From Salvator merianae (Eukaryota; Chordata; Lepidosauria; Squamata; Teiidae), in assembly GCA_003586115.2 (NCBI GenBank), contig QVOM02000001.1:19161289-19225288 (forward strand): a stretch of 64,000 nt of DNA. Reading direction: 5' to 3'. Shown in pieces: positions 44,330 through 57,229 of this stretch (position 1 is the first letter of the stretch; the number at the start of each line of letters is the position of its first letter). The position numbers and the translations under genes are program-made. Under the pieces are notes generated by a model that saw only the letters and a program-made list of their open reading frames with translations, did no database searches and was not told the origin of the DNA.

Positions 44330-45210
44330 CTTACCTTAACGCCCTCCTCTTTCTCTCCCCCCCCCCTTTCCCGCAGGCTTTATTTTCACCCAAAGGGGGC
44401 AGCGGGAGCTGGTGTTCGGCTTTTGCGTTCCGATTGGTAGAATGGAGGAGGTGAGTGGGCGGAAACGCGAGCCTCGATTGGCTACGGCTGGAGGGAACCA
44501 GGAAAAAGGGGTGGGACATTGTGCGCATTTTGCCCGGCTGGGTTGCTGCTGCATGTAGTAAGAGTTCTTTTTTTTACCGCCTCCATATTGAGGGCCTGGC
44601 GGGCTCGCGGGGCTGCTGGAGGCGAAGGGAGAGCGCGGGTGCCAGGCGTGTTTGGTCCGTGCGGGTGGCACTGAGGCCCATCCTGGAGCCCCCAAGAACG
44701 TGCCTAATTATTTGGGGGTGCTGGAGGCGTGCCTGGGGACTGGCGGACGGGATTGTGGCGGCACCTGGGGGCAGCCCGTATCTCGGCCTTGCTGGGGGTC
44801 GAGAAGAGGTGGTCTGTCTGTCTCTGCTTGCTTGACGGGCTGGGTAACCGTGTAGGTAGGCGGGTAGGCTGCTTGGGCCGCCCTGTGAGGAGGAGGCCGG
44901 TTACCTCCCCTTCGGGGCGCAGCAAGGCGTGTTTGTTTGGATCCACGTGTAAGAAGCCGGGGCGATCAGCAGCGCCCCCTCTTGCTTGGAAAAAGGGGCT
45001 CCTGCGAGTGCCGGTGGAGGAGGGGAGTTTCCTTGTCGGGGCGAGGGTCCCCGGCGGGGACTGGGTTGCTCTTGTCTGGGTAGGCTCTCGGAGGGGTGAT
45101 CGACCTCCCGCTCACTGTGAGGAAGCAGGTTAGCGTTCGGTCTTAGGGCGAGCAGGGGGGCTTCGGCGGCAGGGCGACTCCTCTCCCCAGCGTGTCTCCA
45201 CTGGGCTTTT
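44330..45210 (+). promoter_or_regulatory. TFCP2: CpG-island promoter of TFCP2
   Basis: GC content and CpG density rise sharply from about 44330 to 45210 and no TATA box is evident. Two inverted CCAAT boxes (ATTGG at 44433-44437 and 44477-44481, 44 bases apart) flank a GC box GGGCGG at 44457-44462. This suggests NF-Y and Sp1 binding and a housekeeping-type start downstream of about 44500. The TFCP2 start codon is a further 1 kb away at 45522. Several donor-like GGTGAGT/GTAGGT sites are present, so a non-coding first exon is possible. Long open frames in this block are a by-product of its GC content. Confidence 0.8.
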
Positions 45211-45521
45211 AAAACTTAGTTGGGGACTCTGGCAGGCGCACATTGGGCACAAGGAAGCAGTTGTAGGTTTTGTTTATCCGCATAGTGCTTTGGGGTGGTG
45301 GGCTGCCTAGGGGAGCTGCTCCATCTGGAACAAGACAGGTAGTTGGCACCTCGTGGCCTCCAGTTCCTCCACCCTTGCCCTTCCCTTTAGCTGGCACTGG
45401 ACTTCTTTGAAGTGTGGCCTCTGGGATAGGCATGGTGCCTGAAAATTTGCCAAGGGCAGTCTAGTGTCTAATTGAATATTTTGAAAAGAATTGCCAGCTG
45501 GCCCTGAGGTGCTGAACGAAG
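45211..45521 (+). other. TFCP2: TFCP2 5' UTR or 5' UTR intron
   Basis: Lower GC than the island. The 26 bases before the start codon ('ctggccctgaggtgctgaacgaag') look like a conserved leader, preceded by a possible but weak acceptor GCCAG at 45492-45496. I cannot decide between a continuous 5' UTR and a spliced one. Confidence 0.5.
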
Positions 45522-45643
45522 ATGGCGTGGGCACTGAAGCTGCCCCTAGCAGATGAAGTCATTGAGTCTGGCCTGGTCCAGGATTTTGATGCCAGCCTTT
45601 CTGGTATTGGACAAGAGCTAGGTGCTGGTGCCTACAGTATGAG
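45522..45643 (+). CDS. TFCP2: TFCP2 first coding exon (alpha-globin transcription factor CP2)
   Basis: ATG at 45522 opens [19 protein letters not shown], then [20 protein letters not shown], which is the very conserved N terminus of TFCP2 (LSF/LBP-1c/CP2). The exon ends after two bases of the next codon at 45643, before a consensus GTAAGT donor at 45644. TFCP2 is a nuclear grainyhead-family transcription factor that binds DNA as an oligomer. Its DNA-binding and SAM-like domains are encoded in later exons beyond this window. The close paralogue UBP1 has a similar N terminus, but the match here and the POU6F1 neighbour favour TFCP2. Confidence 0.95.
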
Positions 45644-48403
45644 GTAAGTAAGGAAGATTGCGTTTCCCATTTGGTGTTAGAAGGATATGTAATGGACAGA
45701 GTTCTTTGAATAGTTAAATCATGAAATATTTAGGGAGAGTGTTAGGGGAGAACTGTGCCGCTTTCAGTTGGGTAGAACAACCCAAAGTGTCTTAAATTAC
45801 TTCAGAAGTTTCCTTTGTGAATGTCAGCTGCTTTGAGTAAATACTGTACACCAAGCTCATGTTTTATATTTGATCTCCAGACTTATTTCTGCTGGATTAA
45901 GTCAAACAACTGATCTAGTAACCTATCTGTAGTAATGACTACTTGCTGAATATATTTGTACCGTAAGCTGCCATTTCGTAAGGTTGTATAATCTGGAAAT
46001 ATAATGTATTAGCCCCTAAAATGAGGAAGGGGTGTATTATACTGATCTATCATTAATTTTCTTCCACCTCCACAGAAAGAAAGAAACCAATTACAGCAAA
46101 AACACAATTTTTCTTTAGCCTGATGTAATTGGGGCATAGTTTGAACATTTTTTGAGTCCTGTGATAGATGAATCCATAAATAGTATGCCTTTCTTTCTAA
46201 ACAATGCCTATACCTGTTAAAGAGTTCCAGCTAAAATTTGATCTTGAGTTAATCCTGCTCTATCCTGAATAGTTTAAACTTTTAACATAACTTTAAAAAT
46301 CAGTAGTAAAAATATGGTAATTTTCAACTGTTGTCTTTTTAGAGCTGTTGTGTAATTGTGGTTGTGATGCTGTTATACTTTATAGTAACAAGTTTCTTAG
46401 CATTAGAGTATACGTGTTTGCCCAAAGCAATATTCCATATAAATAACCAATCAAAAAGATGTTCAGATACACCTACTGGAAGATCATGTTGTTGCTGTTT
46501 TTATAAGATTTGTCACATGGTTGATTAGAATTTGGAAGGCGTTGTAATATATTTATTCTTACTCTCTCTAAAGCAAACTTTCTGAATATTATTTTCTTCA
46601 CAAGTTATCTGAAGTCATTCAACCAACCAGCTTGAGTAGAGTGCTCCATATAAGGATGGATGGAGAAGTTTAATGTTACTGAATTGATCACCTGCTGCTT
46701 TTTGATAATTGACACATTGAACAAGTGGATCTTACTGCAGCCTTTGACTTACTTCTGTGCATATTATACTATTGTAATTCCTGCCCTGTAACTATGATGT
46801 GCAGAATAATTATTCACACTACCTGCAGAATTAACAATCCGCCATAAGGTTGATTTTCTCAAAGGTGCACTGGATAAACATTAAAATGTTGATCTGATAA
46901 AAAGTCATCATAACTTTAAAATGTTAATATTATATTGCAGTTCTGCTTAAATATGGATTTTCCCCATGTTGCTCAGATACCCTTGTCATGTTTCTGCAGC
47001 CTTCTTGTAATATTTGTAAAAGAACTACTCCAGGAACCTCTCCTAGTGCAGGCTGTTTAGCTTGATTTCTGATAAAATATTTACGTATGTGGTGATCTTC
47101 TGACAAATGTCTTATTAAAAAAGTCTTAATTTAAATTTCAGCTTAGATGCAGCAGGTTCTGTCTTATTTTTTTGCTGTTTTGCAGTCTTTAAAGTGGCAA
47201 TCTTTGGTTTGGGACTATGCAAGCATTGAAAGACGGGCAGCTCCAGTTAGAAGCCTTCTGTGATCTTCCCATACCATGTTTTGATCCACTGTAGATCAGA
47301 GGACGGCAAGGAGATGAAAGAGAGTATTCTGTTCCTCTCCTTCCTGTTCTTGTGGAAGTGGTCTGCAGGCTACTGCTGGATGCCTGAGTGTTTAATAATC
47401 TGCTGTGAGGATAAGTCTGCTCAGAAATAACACATCTGTCATTCCAAAGCTGAACCTTGAGGCAGTCTAGACTCATACACAGCCACCCGGATTTTCCAGT
47501 AATCTGAGCTTTCCAGTCTTGATTTAGATGAACTCTTTAGCCAAAGAGGCAAATTAGGATCTGCTTGCTGCAAGCCAGGATTTGTCTAAACTTTCAGCAT
47601 GTTGAAACTCATGAATTGGGCTTTGAGATGAGATGCCAAATTGTATCTTGCTGTGAAGCCACAGTTACAGGTATGAGATGGTGGTGCACAAGGGGAGGAA
47701 GAAGTAACTTACAAGATGAATCTTTGGGGTGATTGTTCTCATAATGCCATACTCAGGCTAACATCTTACACGGCCCTTTCCTCTCTTCTCACATCACTGT
47801 CCCAGGCTCTTAATTTGGCTGTAGGAGTCAGTGATTCATGCTTTTCATTTTTCTGAGGGGATGTTACTGCCACATTACAAAGGGTGTGTTATGCTGCTAT
47901 TCTGGAAGTCCAAATCAAAATATTTTCAGTGGTTCCATTCTGGTTTGGGTTTCACACAAACTTGAAATTCTCTTCAAATTTTGAGGAGTGGAGGAGAAGG
48001 TGAAATGAAAGTTTTGGTCTAGTTTTTTCAGAAGCATTGTTTTGGTTTCCAGATTGCGTGGATTAGCAATCTGATAGCATGGGGTTACACAAAGTGAGTT
48101 TTAGGGCCTTTATCCTTAGTGAGTGATTAGATGCTCACCAAGTATGCATCTGCTACAGCTGCTCCCTAATGCCACTAGCTGTGGACAACAAAATCATTGT
48201 CCACAGCTTGACTGGGAATGGCTAGATTGCTTCCCAATCAGTGGTGTTCGCACCATCTTTCTGGTGCAAATGCTGTGAGTCTTTGGCATGGCACACTGTC
48301 ATGGCATTTGGGTCAGCCATCTGCACTGCGAGTGATGGAGGCCTGGTACAGGGCTGTTCCAGTCCTCGTAGTGCTGATGGCCACTGTGGGATCTTGTACA
48401 GCC

Positions 48404-48429
48404 TAGAATGGTATTAATATACCATTCTA
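48404..48429. repeat. Near-perfect palindrome, part of a foldback repeat
   Basis: Eleven-base arms 'tagaatggtat / ataccattcta' around TAAT. With one mismatch the arms extend to 15 bases. The right flank ('gtcaagtgcaaacagaccc') is the reverse complement type of the sequence left of the MITE at 5030 ('gggcctgttcgcacttatc'), so both loci seem to hold the same foldback family. Confidence 0.7.
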
Positions 48430-51400
48430 AGCTGTCAAGTGCAAACAGACCCTTGGTTCGCTTTTGGTTATGATCACCTGTTGTAAAGAAAGAAGGGAAC
48501 AATATAGAAATAGTTAGGAACACCTATTAGTATTAATTTTTAGAGAAAGTCTTTATGGTACATAAATAATTGTGATAGTTTATCTTAATGAAACTGATGC
48601 TATTAGACTATATAGCGATACATTTCATTTATTCATGATTTCATTTATTTAATTGTGCTCCTGTTCCAAGGCATAATTACAAGAAGATGGAAGCCTTGAA
48701 TTTCACATAAGGGATACTTGAAGTTTCTACAGGGACATTGGCAATATGATAGCTGTATTGGTTAGGTTTCTGGCAGTATGAACGAAATTGGTTTCCTACT
48801 TGATCTTTGTGGGTTTCTCACAGATTGTTATAAAACAAAAATAATTTTAGCTTGAGATGGCCTTTTTATTTTGTTTTGTGCCTTTCTTTTATTATCAGTC
48901 CACACACATAATTTTCCCTCAACCTTTGTTTTTGCTTAAAAATTCTTCAGGGCTTTGAGGGGGTTTTGGAACAACATGATGGGGCTTTGAACTCACCTTT
49001 ACAGATTTTCATGCAGCTCTGGCTAAATACCAGGAATCCGTGTTCATCCGTCCCAACAATTGTACTACTCCTGATCCATATCCATACTGTACACCATCAG
49101 TTTTCAGATACTGTTATGGCAAAGCTTTAGGTTTGGAGGGTGAATCTGGTGGAAAAGGAGGTTACAAAGGCAAGATTTTTCGAGCATCTAAATTTTAACT
49201 TTATCAGAAAAATATTGTGGGAGCAGGGAGAATGCTAAATTCATTAGCTACATCAGCAGCTGTTTGCCTGATGGTATTGTTCGTGTGCTTTTTTTTGGGG
49301 GGGGGAGGTCAGCTGTAGGCTCTTGATTATGTTATCTGCCATCTGATATTGTTCTGAAATGTTTGGTTTGGATAGAGTTTTTATTTTGATTTCAAACCTC
49401 TTAATGGTGATTATACCCATGAGAAAGCAAAGACTAGCTTTTGGTAAGCTTTTGTCAGTCTCCAAACTCCAGAAATCTTCCAATGAATCTGCTCCCCCCA
49501 CCTTTTTAATTCAGTTTTCTGTTTTATTGAAATATCTTGCAAAACGCACAACAGCAGCAAACTGTACAGCAATCCAATGGCACAATAATTGAGCTGCAAA
49601 ATGATACGGCAACGAATTATATGCACAAAGCATGTATATTAGTGAATCTTGAATCCTAGCAAGTTATAGCAGCAGTGTGCACTTGCATTAATAACATTAA
49701 AATACATGAGAGTGTGCGTGACATTTGCTGTAACTAGTCCAGCTGCTGCTAACAGTCTACATGGCATGAGAGCTTCTTTACTTTTCTTGATATTGCTAAC
49801 ATGAAATACTTCTGCTCCCAGTCTACCCCTTGACCTTGTACAATGACTTCCTGTGCTTCTGGTAAAAGAAGGGAAGATTGGGCTGAATGTTAGATGGCTT
49901 ATCCTCTGAGGAAGTAGTTGAGATATACAGTTTTTTGAAGATCCATGCTGTGGGAACTGTGGAAAAGCAGAGTTGTAGTTGTATTCCTAAAACAGTTTTT
50001 TTGTTTGGATGAAATGTGCTGAATGAAGTGCTTCCATGTTGCAGTAGTGTGTGATCTACTGCTATGCTGTTAGGAAAGTATTCTCTGCTACGTTTTCAGA
50101 GCTGTTTTTAAGTTTTGCACAAAAGTTTTAAAAATAACCAGTCTTTCATTTTCCTGCTTATGCTGTAGAGAATGGAACTGGAAAGCTTGACATAAACTGT
50201 GTTTTTGTTTGTGGGAATTATGTGCATGTTAAGCTTTTTAAAAGGCTTGTAAATTGTGTGGGAAAACGTAACAGTTTGGGTCATGTAACTCCTGCAGTTA
50301 TGTTTACACGTTATGGAACAGTCTTAAGTTCCCATGAAGAAAATGGCACATTTGTTGAGAGATGTATTTATGTGTTCTATACCATACAAGATATTGCTGT
50401 TTTAATTTATGTAGTGTTGGTCCTAAAAGAGGAGTAGGTGGCATTGAATGTGCAATGTTTATCTCCTCTAGCATCCTGATGGTAGTTATTCACACTTTCT
50501 CTAATGTGTCAATCATTCTACAGCACAATCCGGAATGATTACATGCTATAATTAAAATCAGTCTCCTTGTGAATGCACAAAACTCCTGCTGGTAGTAGAA
50601 ACCCCGACATTTTGGGAACACTGTGCCTGAGAAATATCTCTGGTCCAGTTTTTCTTTTTAAATAATCTTTTGCATGCTCCTCTTTTTCTAACGGCATTTG
50701 TGAATTTATTGGTGGATTGTGGGTTTTACCTGCAACTGCTGTGCTGTTACAGCTGCTGTTGTGGGTTTTTTTGAAAAAAAAAAAAAATCCAATCATTGTA
50801 ATTGAGTTTTACAGCCACTTTGTTCAGTCTCCCTCAACAGTTGCTACTGCATGCTGTTGGAGCAAATTTCTTCCATGCTAGTTTAAGTTTGTATTCCCCC
50901 CCACCGGGCTTGTTTTGTTGGGGGCAGGGACACAAGAGCAGAGCACATGTTTCCATTCTGAACTTCATTAAAATCTTTCAATTTTCTGCTTATGCCTGAT
51001 GTAAACTTTTTGTTCCCTTCTATATTAAAATTGCATCTTGCCGTGAAAAGTGACTTGACCTGTCTAGACAATGAGCTAGTTCATTCTTTCATTTTTGTGG
51101 AATTAGGGTAGTATCCTGACAGAGCAAAGATAAGAGCATCTAGAGTTTCTCCTCCTGCTAAACCCTTTTTTTCTTTAAACATCAGTCTCTTCTTCACGTG
51201 TCACCTGGGAGGAGCAGTCCAGGGCCACATCCTGCTCTCCAAGTGATACTGCCATCCCTTTCCTGTCCTCAGTCCCTTATCACTCCCCGCTCTGAACCTC
51301 CAGGTGGATTGCACAGCTGTGATTCGCTAACTGTCCAACACGATTCTACTCTCTTTTCAGATACCCAATCATAAAAATGGATGTTTGGATATCCAGATAT

Positions 51401-51825
51401 CTGAATAATTATTTGAATATTTTGTGTTGACTGGAATCTCACAAAATAAGCCATATACTGGTGTACTGGAGTGGGGGAACCTGCCTGTGAATTCGGTGTG
51501 GGTGGCTGTGCTACATGCTAACTCAATTGCATCCTGTATCTGGGTTGTATCTTCAGTGATGGTCATTCTGCTCTTTCTGGATCCCAGAGACAGGTTGGGG
51601 CATGGCATGAGCACTTGTGTACAGTGTCATCCTCTGATCGTTCTAAAGCTGTCCCTCAGCCAGTCCACTGCATAATCCTTTTTTCCCACTTCCCAGATTC
51701 ATCTTTTAGTATGTGTTGCTGAGTAGTCAGGCTGCTTTATTGTTATCCTTAATTTGTTTGTCTCTTGTGCATTAGTGGTGCTGTTTTATTCCAACCCAAG
51801 GAGCATGGGAACATTGAACTAACAT

Positions 51826-51900
51826 TTGTACAATATATAATAAAATACATGGTTAACTGCCTTGGGAAAAGTGGGACAAAAATTTACAAAATAAAGTAAA
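51826..51900 (+). mobile_element. L2-like 3' tail
   Basis: 'ttaactgccttgggaaaagtgggacaa' followed by 'aataaagtaaat' is a typical LINE/SINE 3' end in plus orientation. Confidence 0.45.
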
Positions 51901-52029
51901 TCCCTATAACTTAGCCTGCCAATTCCGATACACAGGCTAGTTACATTCTGAAAAACAAAAAAGAGAATACATATCTCTAGAAACTGGTATCTGGCTCAGA
52001 ATTCAGCATGTTGATAATCTCTGCTTTAG

Positions 52030-52575
52030 TGTAGCCAACTATCACAGGTCTAGATCTTCTTTCTTCCAGATGAGACTATTGTAATATGCTGCATGTGGGG
52101 CTACCCTTGCAAATGGTCTGGAAGCTGAAATTAGTACAGAATTCCGCAGCTCTACTGTAAATGGGGGTCTCTGGCCAGATGCACATCATGCCATCTCGAG
52201 TCCAATTAAAGGTGTAGGACTTTGGTTATCTGAAGAAGTGCCTCCTCATATATAGACCTGCTCAGGTACTGAGAACTGAAGGAGAGACCCTTCTTATAGT
52301 CCCTCTTCTTTCAGGGACCTGCAAGAGGGCCTTTTCTGTGGTGGCCCCCAGACTCTGTAGCAGCCTCCCTCTGGAGGTTTGCCAGGTGCCTATCATTATA
52401 TGGTTTTCAGTGCTTGGTTAAAACATATCTCTTCACCCAGGCTCTTGATATTTAGCTTCCTCTGGGTATTGTCCTACTAGGGAGGGAAGGAGGGGTTTGT
52501 TTTAAATGTGACATGCCTTGAGATTTTTCGGTAAAGGGCAGGATATAAATGGTTAAATAAAGTTTTAAAAGGTAT
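52030..52575 (+). mobile_element. L2 LINE 3' fragment
   Basis: Plus-strand pieces of an L2 ORF2 C-terminal part are readable ('ccagatgagactattgtaat', 'atgtggggctacccttg', 'gagggccttttctgtggtgg', 'gcagcctccctctggaggttt', 'tctcttcacccaggctctt'). The 3' UTR ends 'aagggcaggatataaat'. It is decayed by frameshifts. Confidence 0.85.
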
Positions 52576-53679
52576 ATATCTTGCAACTCTTGAAAGAAGA
52601 TGAGTCTTCCATTAACTAAGTTGAGGTTTTGGTCCTTGGTTTCCCCGTTCATAGCAGAATTATAATAAATTGCATACATAAACAAGTGTACATTTTGTTG
52701 AAGGGCACATCAGTAGATTTTGAATAGGGCTTCCCCTCATATGTACACAAGCCTGCATATTTCTTCTAGCAGCAAGGCAATTTAGCACTTGTTTCTCAGT
52801 TCCTGGGTGTGCTAAAGAAAACTGTAACATAAGAAGATTTTTTTAGGGTTTTTTGTGTTGTTGTTTTTTGCAAAAGTCAGTCTCCAGTAATATTTAAATA
52901 AGCTTTAACATCCCTTCCCTCCTGTAGGCAGACATGCAGATCCTTGTCTTCAGAATGAATTATACCTGACCATGTTAGGCTGACTATTCCTCAGGGCAAA
53001 TTCTTTGTAGGTCAGTTTGTGCTACAGCATTTTCTGACTTTCCTTTCTTGTGAAGGAGGCTCTCCTGCTCCCAACCTCCCACTTAAGAATGCTACGTGTT
53101 GTGGTAGTGGTTTCACCCAAGGGGCAAATATTTTTCTCTTCCCTTTAATTTTGTTTAGTATTTTGATAAATTGAATTTATTGGAGAGAATCTGAAGAAGC
53201 CAGATTTTTCTGTTTTTAACCTGCCTTTTCTTGAATTGTTCAGTTTGAGATTAGCTAAAGAATCTGAAGGAAAGTCCCCATCAGACTTTCTAGTAATGTT
53301 TGAAGGATTTAAGCTTCAGAATGAAAGTGAAGGTAGAAGGTCCTGATAATACAAGGGAAGCATGCCCTTGGCAATGCAGAGTCCTGCAATCATAGTCTGG
53401 ATAAAATCTGTTACAGAAGAAAGAAGGAATATGCTAAAACAGAACAAGTTTTGCCTGAGAGATACATTAAGGTGACATGCTAAGATGAAATAGTTTAAGC
53501 ATGTCACATCATATTAAACTCATAAGATAAGGCTATAAAAGACCTCCAAGATAATCTGTAACCTGACAGAAATCCTTAATAGAAGCAAAACATATGTGCT
53601 ACCTTTAAAAGACCTCTGGAAATAAAAAAGGCATGCTAAGGAAAGAAAATAAGTAACTGTAGGACCAAGATGATAATAA

Positions 53680-55300
53680 ATGTCCTGCTGGATTGAACCA
53701 GTGGCCCATCTAGTCTAGCAAGCTGTTTTTACAGTGCCACTGAGTTGCTTATGGAAGCCCACAAATGGGGCATAAAAACCTTACCCTGCTCACAGTCTAC
53801 CAGCACCTGGGCTTTTGGTGCATGCTGCCTTCTATGCCACAGGAAGCCACCAAGGTTAGTAGCTACTGATTGCCTTGTCTATATGGATTACTCAGTATTT
53901 CTGTATTTAGGAGAGGAATAATGGCAACAACAGTCAGTGGAGAGGTGAATTACTTGCATGTTACATCAGGCTCATTTATTCCAAAGAGGTATAGGTGCTG
54001 TAGAGATCCTGGGCTTGTTCAGTGACGAACCTGTCTGTCCTAGGCCTCTCTAAGTGTTACGTTTTTGCTGAACTATGCTGCAACACAAGCCTTGTCCTAC
54101 CTCGTTTTTAAACCTTTCAAGGTGGTGGCCATCACCACATCATGGATGACTTCAAAAGAGGTCTGGACAAGTTTGTGGAAGATGGGGCCATCACAGAATC
54201 AGCATGCCTCTGAAGGCCAGCTGCTGAGAGACTTAGGAGCAGGACAAAGCATTTCCTGACTCTTGCAAGGAGCTCCTAGATCTAGTGTTTTGGGATGAGG
54301 AGAAAAACTTATCATTATTCAATCCACCCACACTGATCATAATTTTATACACCTTTTATCATATGCCCTCATATACCTCCTTTTTGTCTAAGAAGTTCTA
54401 GCTGCTTCAGCCTTCCTCTTAATGCACTGGCATTTTCTCTATCCATTTTTACCATTTTATTTGCCGTTCTTTGAATCTTTTTCAGTTGTGCATTACATTG
54501 CTGGCGGTTTCATTTTCAGTACTGTGACTTATTACTCCTGATGTGCTATTCATCTCTTTTTACTGCTGACGGACGCTGGGTCAATACTTGAATTGTTCTG
54601 GCTACCACTACACTAAGACCTCTTTCCTGGTCTATCACGGGCAGCTTAGGAGCTTTCCGCATGGTGTGGGCATTCTGTGCCACACTGAACTGAATCAGGC
54701 AACCCAAATCATGATGGGCTGGGCTGCAGCTTGCCAGGGCTGTTCTGGCTAGGTGCCTAAAAGTGACGCATTTCCAATGCTGCTTCCAGGTGCCTAGCAA
54801 AATGGGGCTGGTCATCTCATCCATGGTATACTGGGCCATGCCTTGTGTGTCATCTATACATGAGCTACTTGTCCGTTATTTCAGTTGGAATGCTGTATAG
54901 ACTGCTTACAAATGGTCCATCCTGTAACAGGCTCTGGCACTATTTTTGTCCCATGGCCTCTCCAACAATTCTTCTGGTGCAGACTGAGCAGTACCAGGAG
55001 ACATGGCCTCCAAGTAGGCCGTTCCATAGTGTGGACAGGGCATTCTAGGGGTCCCTTGGGCCAATCTACCAGCCCAGTAGATGGATATGACCCTAGATCC
55101 CATTAGTTTATTGGTGTAGTTAAGACTTTTTACTCCAGTGTGCATTATTTTATAGGTGTTCATACTGAACAGCATCTTACCATTTTGGCAATCATTCCCC
55201 CGCTCTGTAGTGATCTTTCTGGAGCTCTTCTCGGACCATTTTTGTTTTTATTGCTATGAACAATTTGGTGTCGTCAGCAAACGTGATTACTTGACTCTAT
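53680..55300. mobile_element. Mosaic of CR1/L3 LINE fragments in both orientations
   Basis: 53680-53900 shows a minus-strand CR1 3' UTR ('cccatctagtctagcaagctg' signature). 54110-54290 shows a plus-strand fragment ('ggtggtggccatcaccacat', 'gaggtctggacaagtttgtg'). 54300-54520 and 55130-55300 read as antisense L3/CR1 body ('tgcattattttataggtgtt', 'gaacaatttggtgtcgtcag'). 54540-55100 between them contains an unclassified segment. Stops and frameshifts are everywhere, so these are old dead copies. Exact joints are uncertain. Confidence 0.7.
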
Positions 55301-57229
55301 GGAAATATTAAAAAGCAATGGTTACAGTTCAGAAGCTTAGGGGAACTCAGCTTGTTATAGCTGTTCCATTAAGTGGAAGTGAAAGTTATGGTTACTGTGG
55401 CTTATGGCTTACAAAATGGGGCACTAGAAAAGCATAGTAGGGACTTCTTGGGTAAAACTGAAGTTCCATATGCTAAGAGGGGAAGGCAAAATGGATGCAA
55501 GGTATCAGTCTTGGGTCATTGCACCATGTAGTAACTATGTAATATTGGTAATAAGCTGGAGGAGTTAACTGGGTTTTAAGAGAGTGATCGTAAACCTGGT
55601 AAACAATCCTTTAAACATCAGAAGTGTAGAACACCTACAGCTTGTTTGAGGGCTGACCATCTGGTTGGGCCTTTCTTTGATGCTGCCCAGAGTACAGTAG
55701 TCTGATAAGCACTTAATCCTTGCGTAACAGATCTGCACATATGTAGCTGCAGAGCAAGAAGTTCCTTTCTGCTAAGGTTTCTGTGTTGGTGAATTGTATT
55801 CTAAGGACCTGCTTATACGGTAATGATAGAAATTAGTACTAAGGAGAAAAGCAGTTGTGACGAAAGAGCAAATGGCCTACAAAGCACTTTTTTTACTTTT
55901 CCTGAAAAATGCTATGCTGCTTGAAAAACTTAGTTGCATAAAAGATGTTTTTCCAAAGATTGAGCATCTGATCTTTGCAATTGACTACGGATATGGAGTC
56001 GAATTGCCCCCAAATGAACTTAAGTCATTCATCCAGTTTTTCATACTGGTTTTACGTTAACGCTCAAGGCAGTTTGTAAGTTTTAAATAAAACAATTAAT
56101 AAATAATTCCATAGACAATGAAAATACAAATGCATAAGATAAAATTTAATTAGATATCCTCTCAAAAACTCCTCCCAGAAAAAGAAGAATGATAGTGGCT
56201 TCTTCCTTGCAGGACATCTGGCAGGCTGTCTGGGGAAGAGCTCTTCAGCTTTCTCCAAAATCTCCCACCCTTGCCCCGGGAAGATCTTAAATACAACGGT
56301 AACTTAGGCAAGGCCGATCAACTGTTTCCAGATGTTTTCATTGGAATAGTTCCTGGAATACATTCAGAAAAGCATAATAGTGCTGAATGTTTTTTAAATA
56401 GGCTTGTGTTGAATTAAAGTTTGACTGCTTTGAACCACCTAAGAGGTCCAGGAGTGAAATGTCCTACAACCTGCAAACCTGGCCTTCTGTGGCAATGAGG
56501 GAGAGGTGAGGTGCAGGTTGAGTGCAAGTGAGATGACATGGAGAACTCGCTTGATCTTCATTCCACTCCCTCCTTCGCCCTGTCTGTCTCCTAGCTGCCC
56601 TTGCCTCTGGGAAGGGGCTGGGGGCAGCAAGTGTGATGATGCGGCACACGTGATGACATCATCATAGACACCAGGGAGACCTGCCTATTCCTGGGATTTT
56701 CCTGCTCTCTCCCAAATCTCCTGGCAGATCAAAAGGTTTCATTTATCACAAACCTACTTTTATGTGCTGATTTTGCACAAAATGCTTTTTGAGTTTTCTT
56801 CTAACTCAGATCAAAAGTCAAAGTTGGAGGATTTCTAATGGTTTGCTGGAACAGCCAGCTGTTCTGATGAAATACCCAGTGGCTCCAAATGTTTTGTTTA
56901 TATAGAATAATATTTAGGTTCCTCTGTTTCCTATGGGAAGGTCTTCGGGCTCTCCAGGTGGATTGAGAGGTAGGATACAAAGGGTACTGCCTACTACTCA
57001 AGACATAACAGTGTTCATTAATTGGGAGATTTTTTTAAAATTATCACTGATTTTAAAATCCCAGTAATCAGCTGTTTGGTGGGTATATGGGCTGTAAGTT
57101 TCTGCAAAGTTCTTCAGCTCCCCTTCACATTGCATAGAGAGGTGATCATTGAGGAATTTCTCTTGTTGCCCATAAGGAGAATGACCTTTTAGTATGCAAA
57201 GGTAATAGACTTTAAATTTTGCCTTAGGA
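55301..57229 (+). other. TFCP2: TFCP2 intron stretch, little recognised
   Basis: A short L2-like tail lies near 56060-56110. Otherwise I see no gene, exon or clear repeat family. Confidence 0.6.

Larger units (their letters stand above)
45644..52029 (+). other. TFCP2: TFCP2 first coding intron, proximal part
   Basis: Starts with the GTAAGT donor. Mostly AT-rich unique-looking sequence. I recognise a foldback segment near 48150-48460 and a short L2-like tail at 51826-51900. No TFCP2 exon 2 (expected to continue S-D-V-L-A) was found on the plus strand. Short open frames have no recognisable domains. Confidence 0.75.

Noticed and set aside
44455..45133. Overlapping open frames of 126 and 134 codons in the TFCP2 CpG island
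   Set aside because: High GC lowers stop frequency; they overlap each other in different frames and resemble no known protein.
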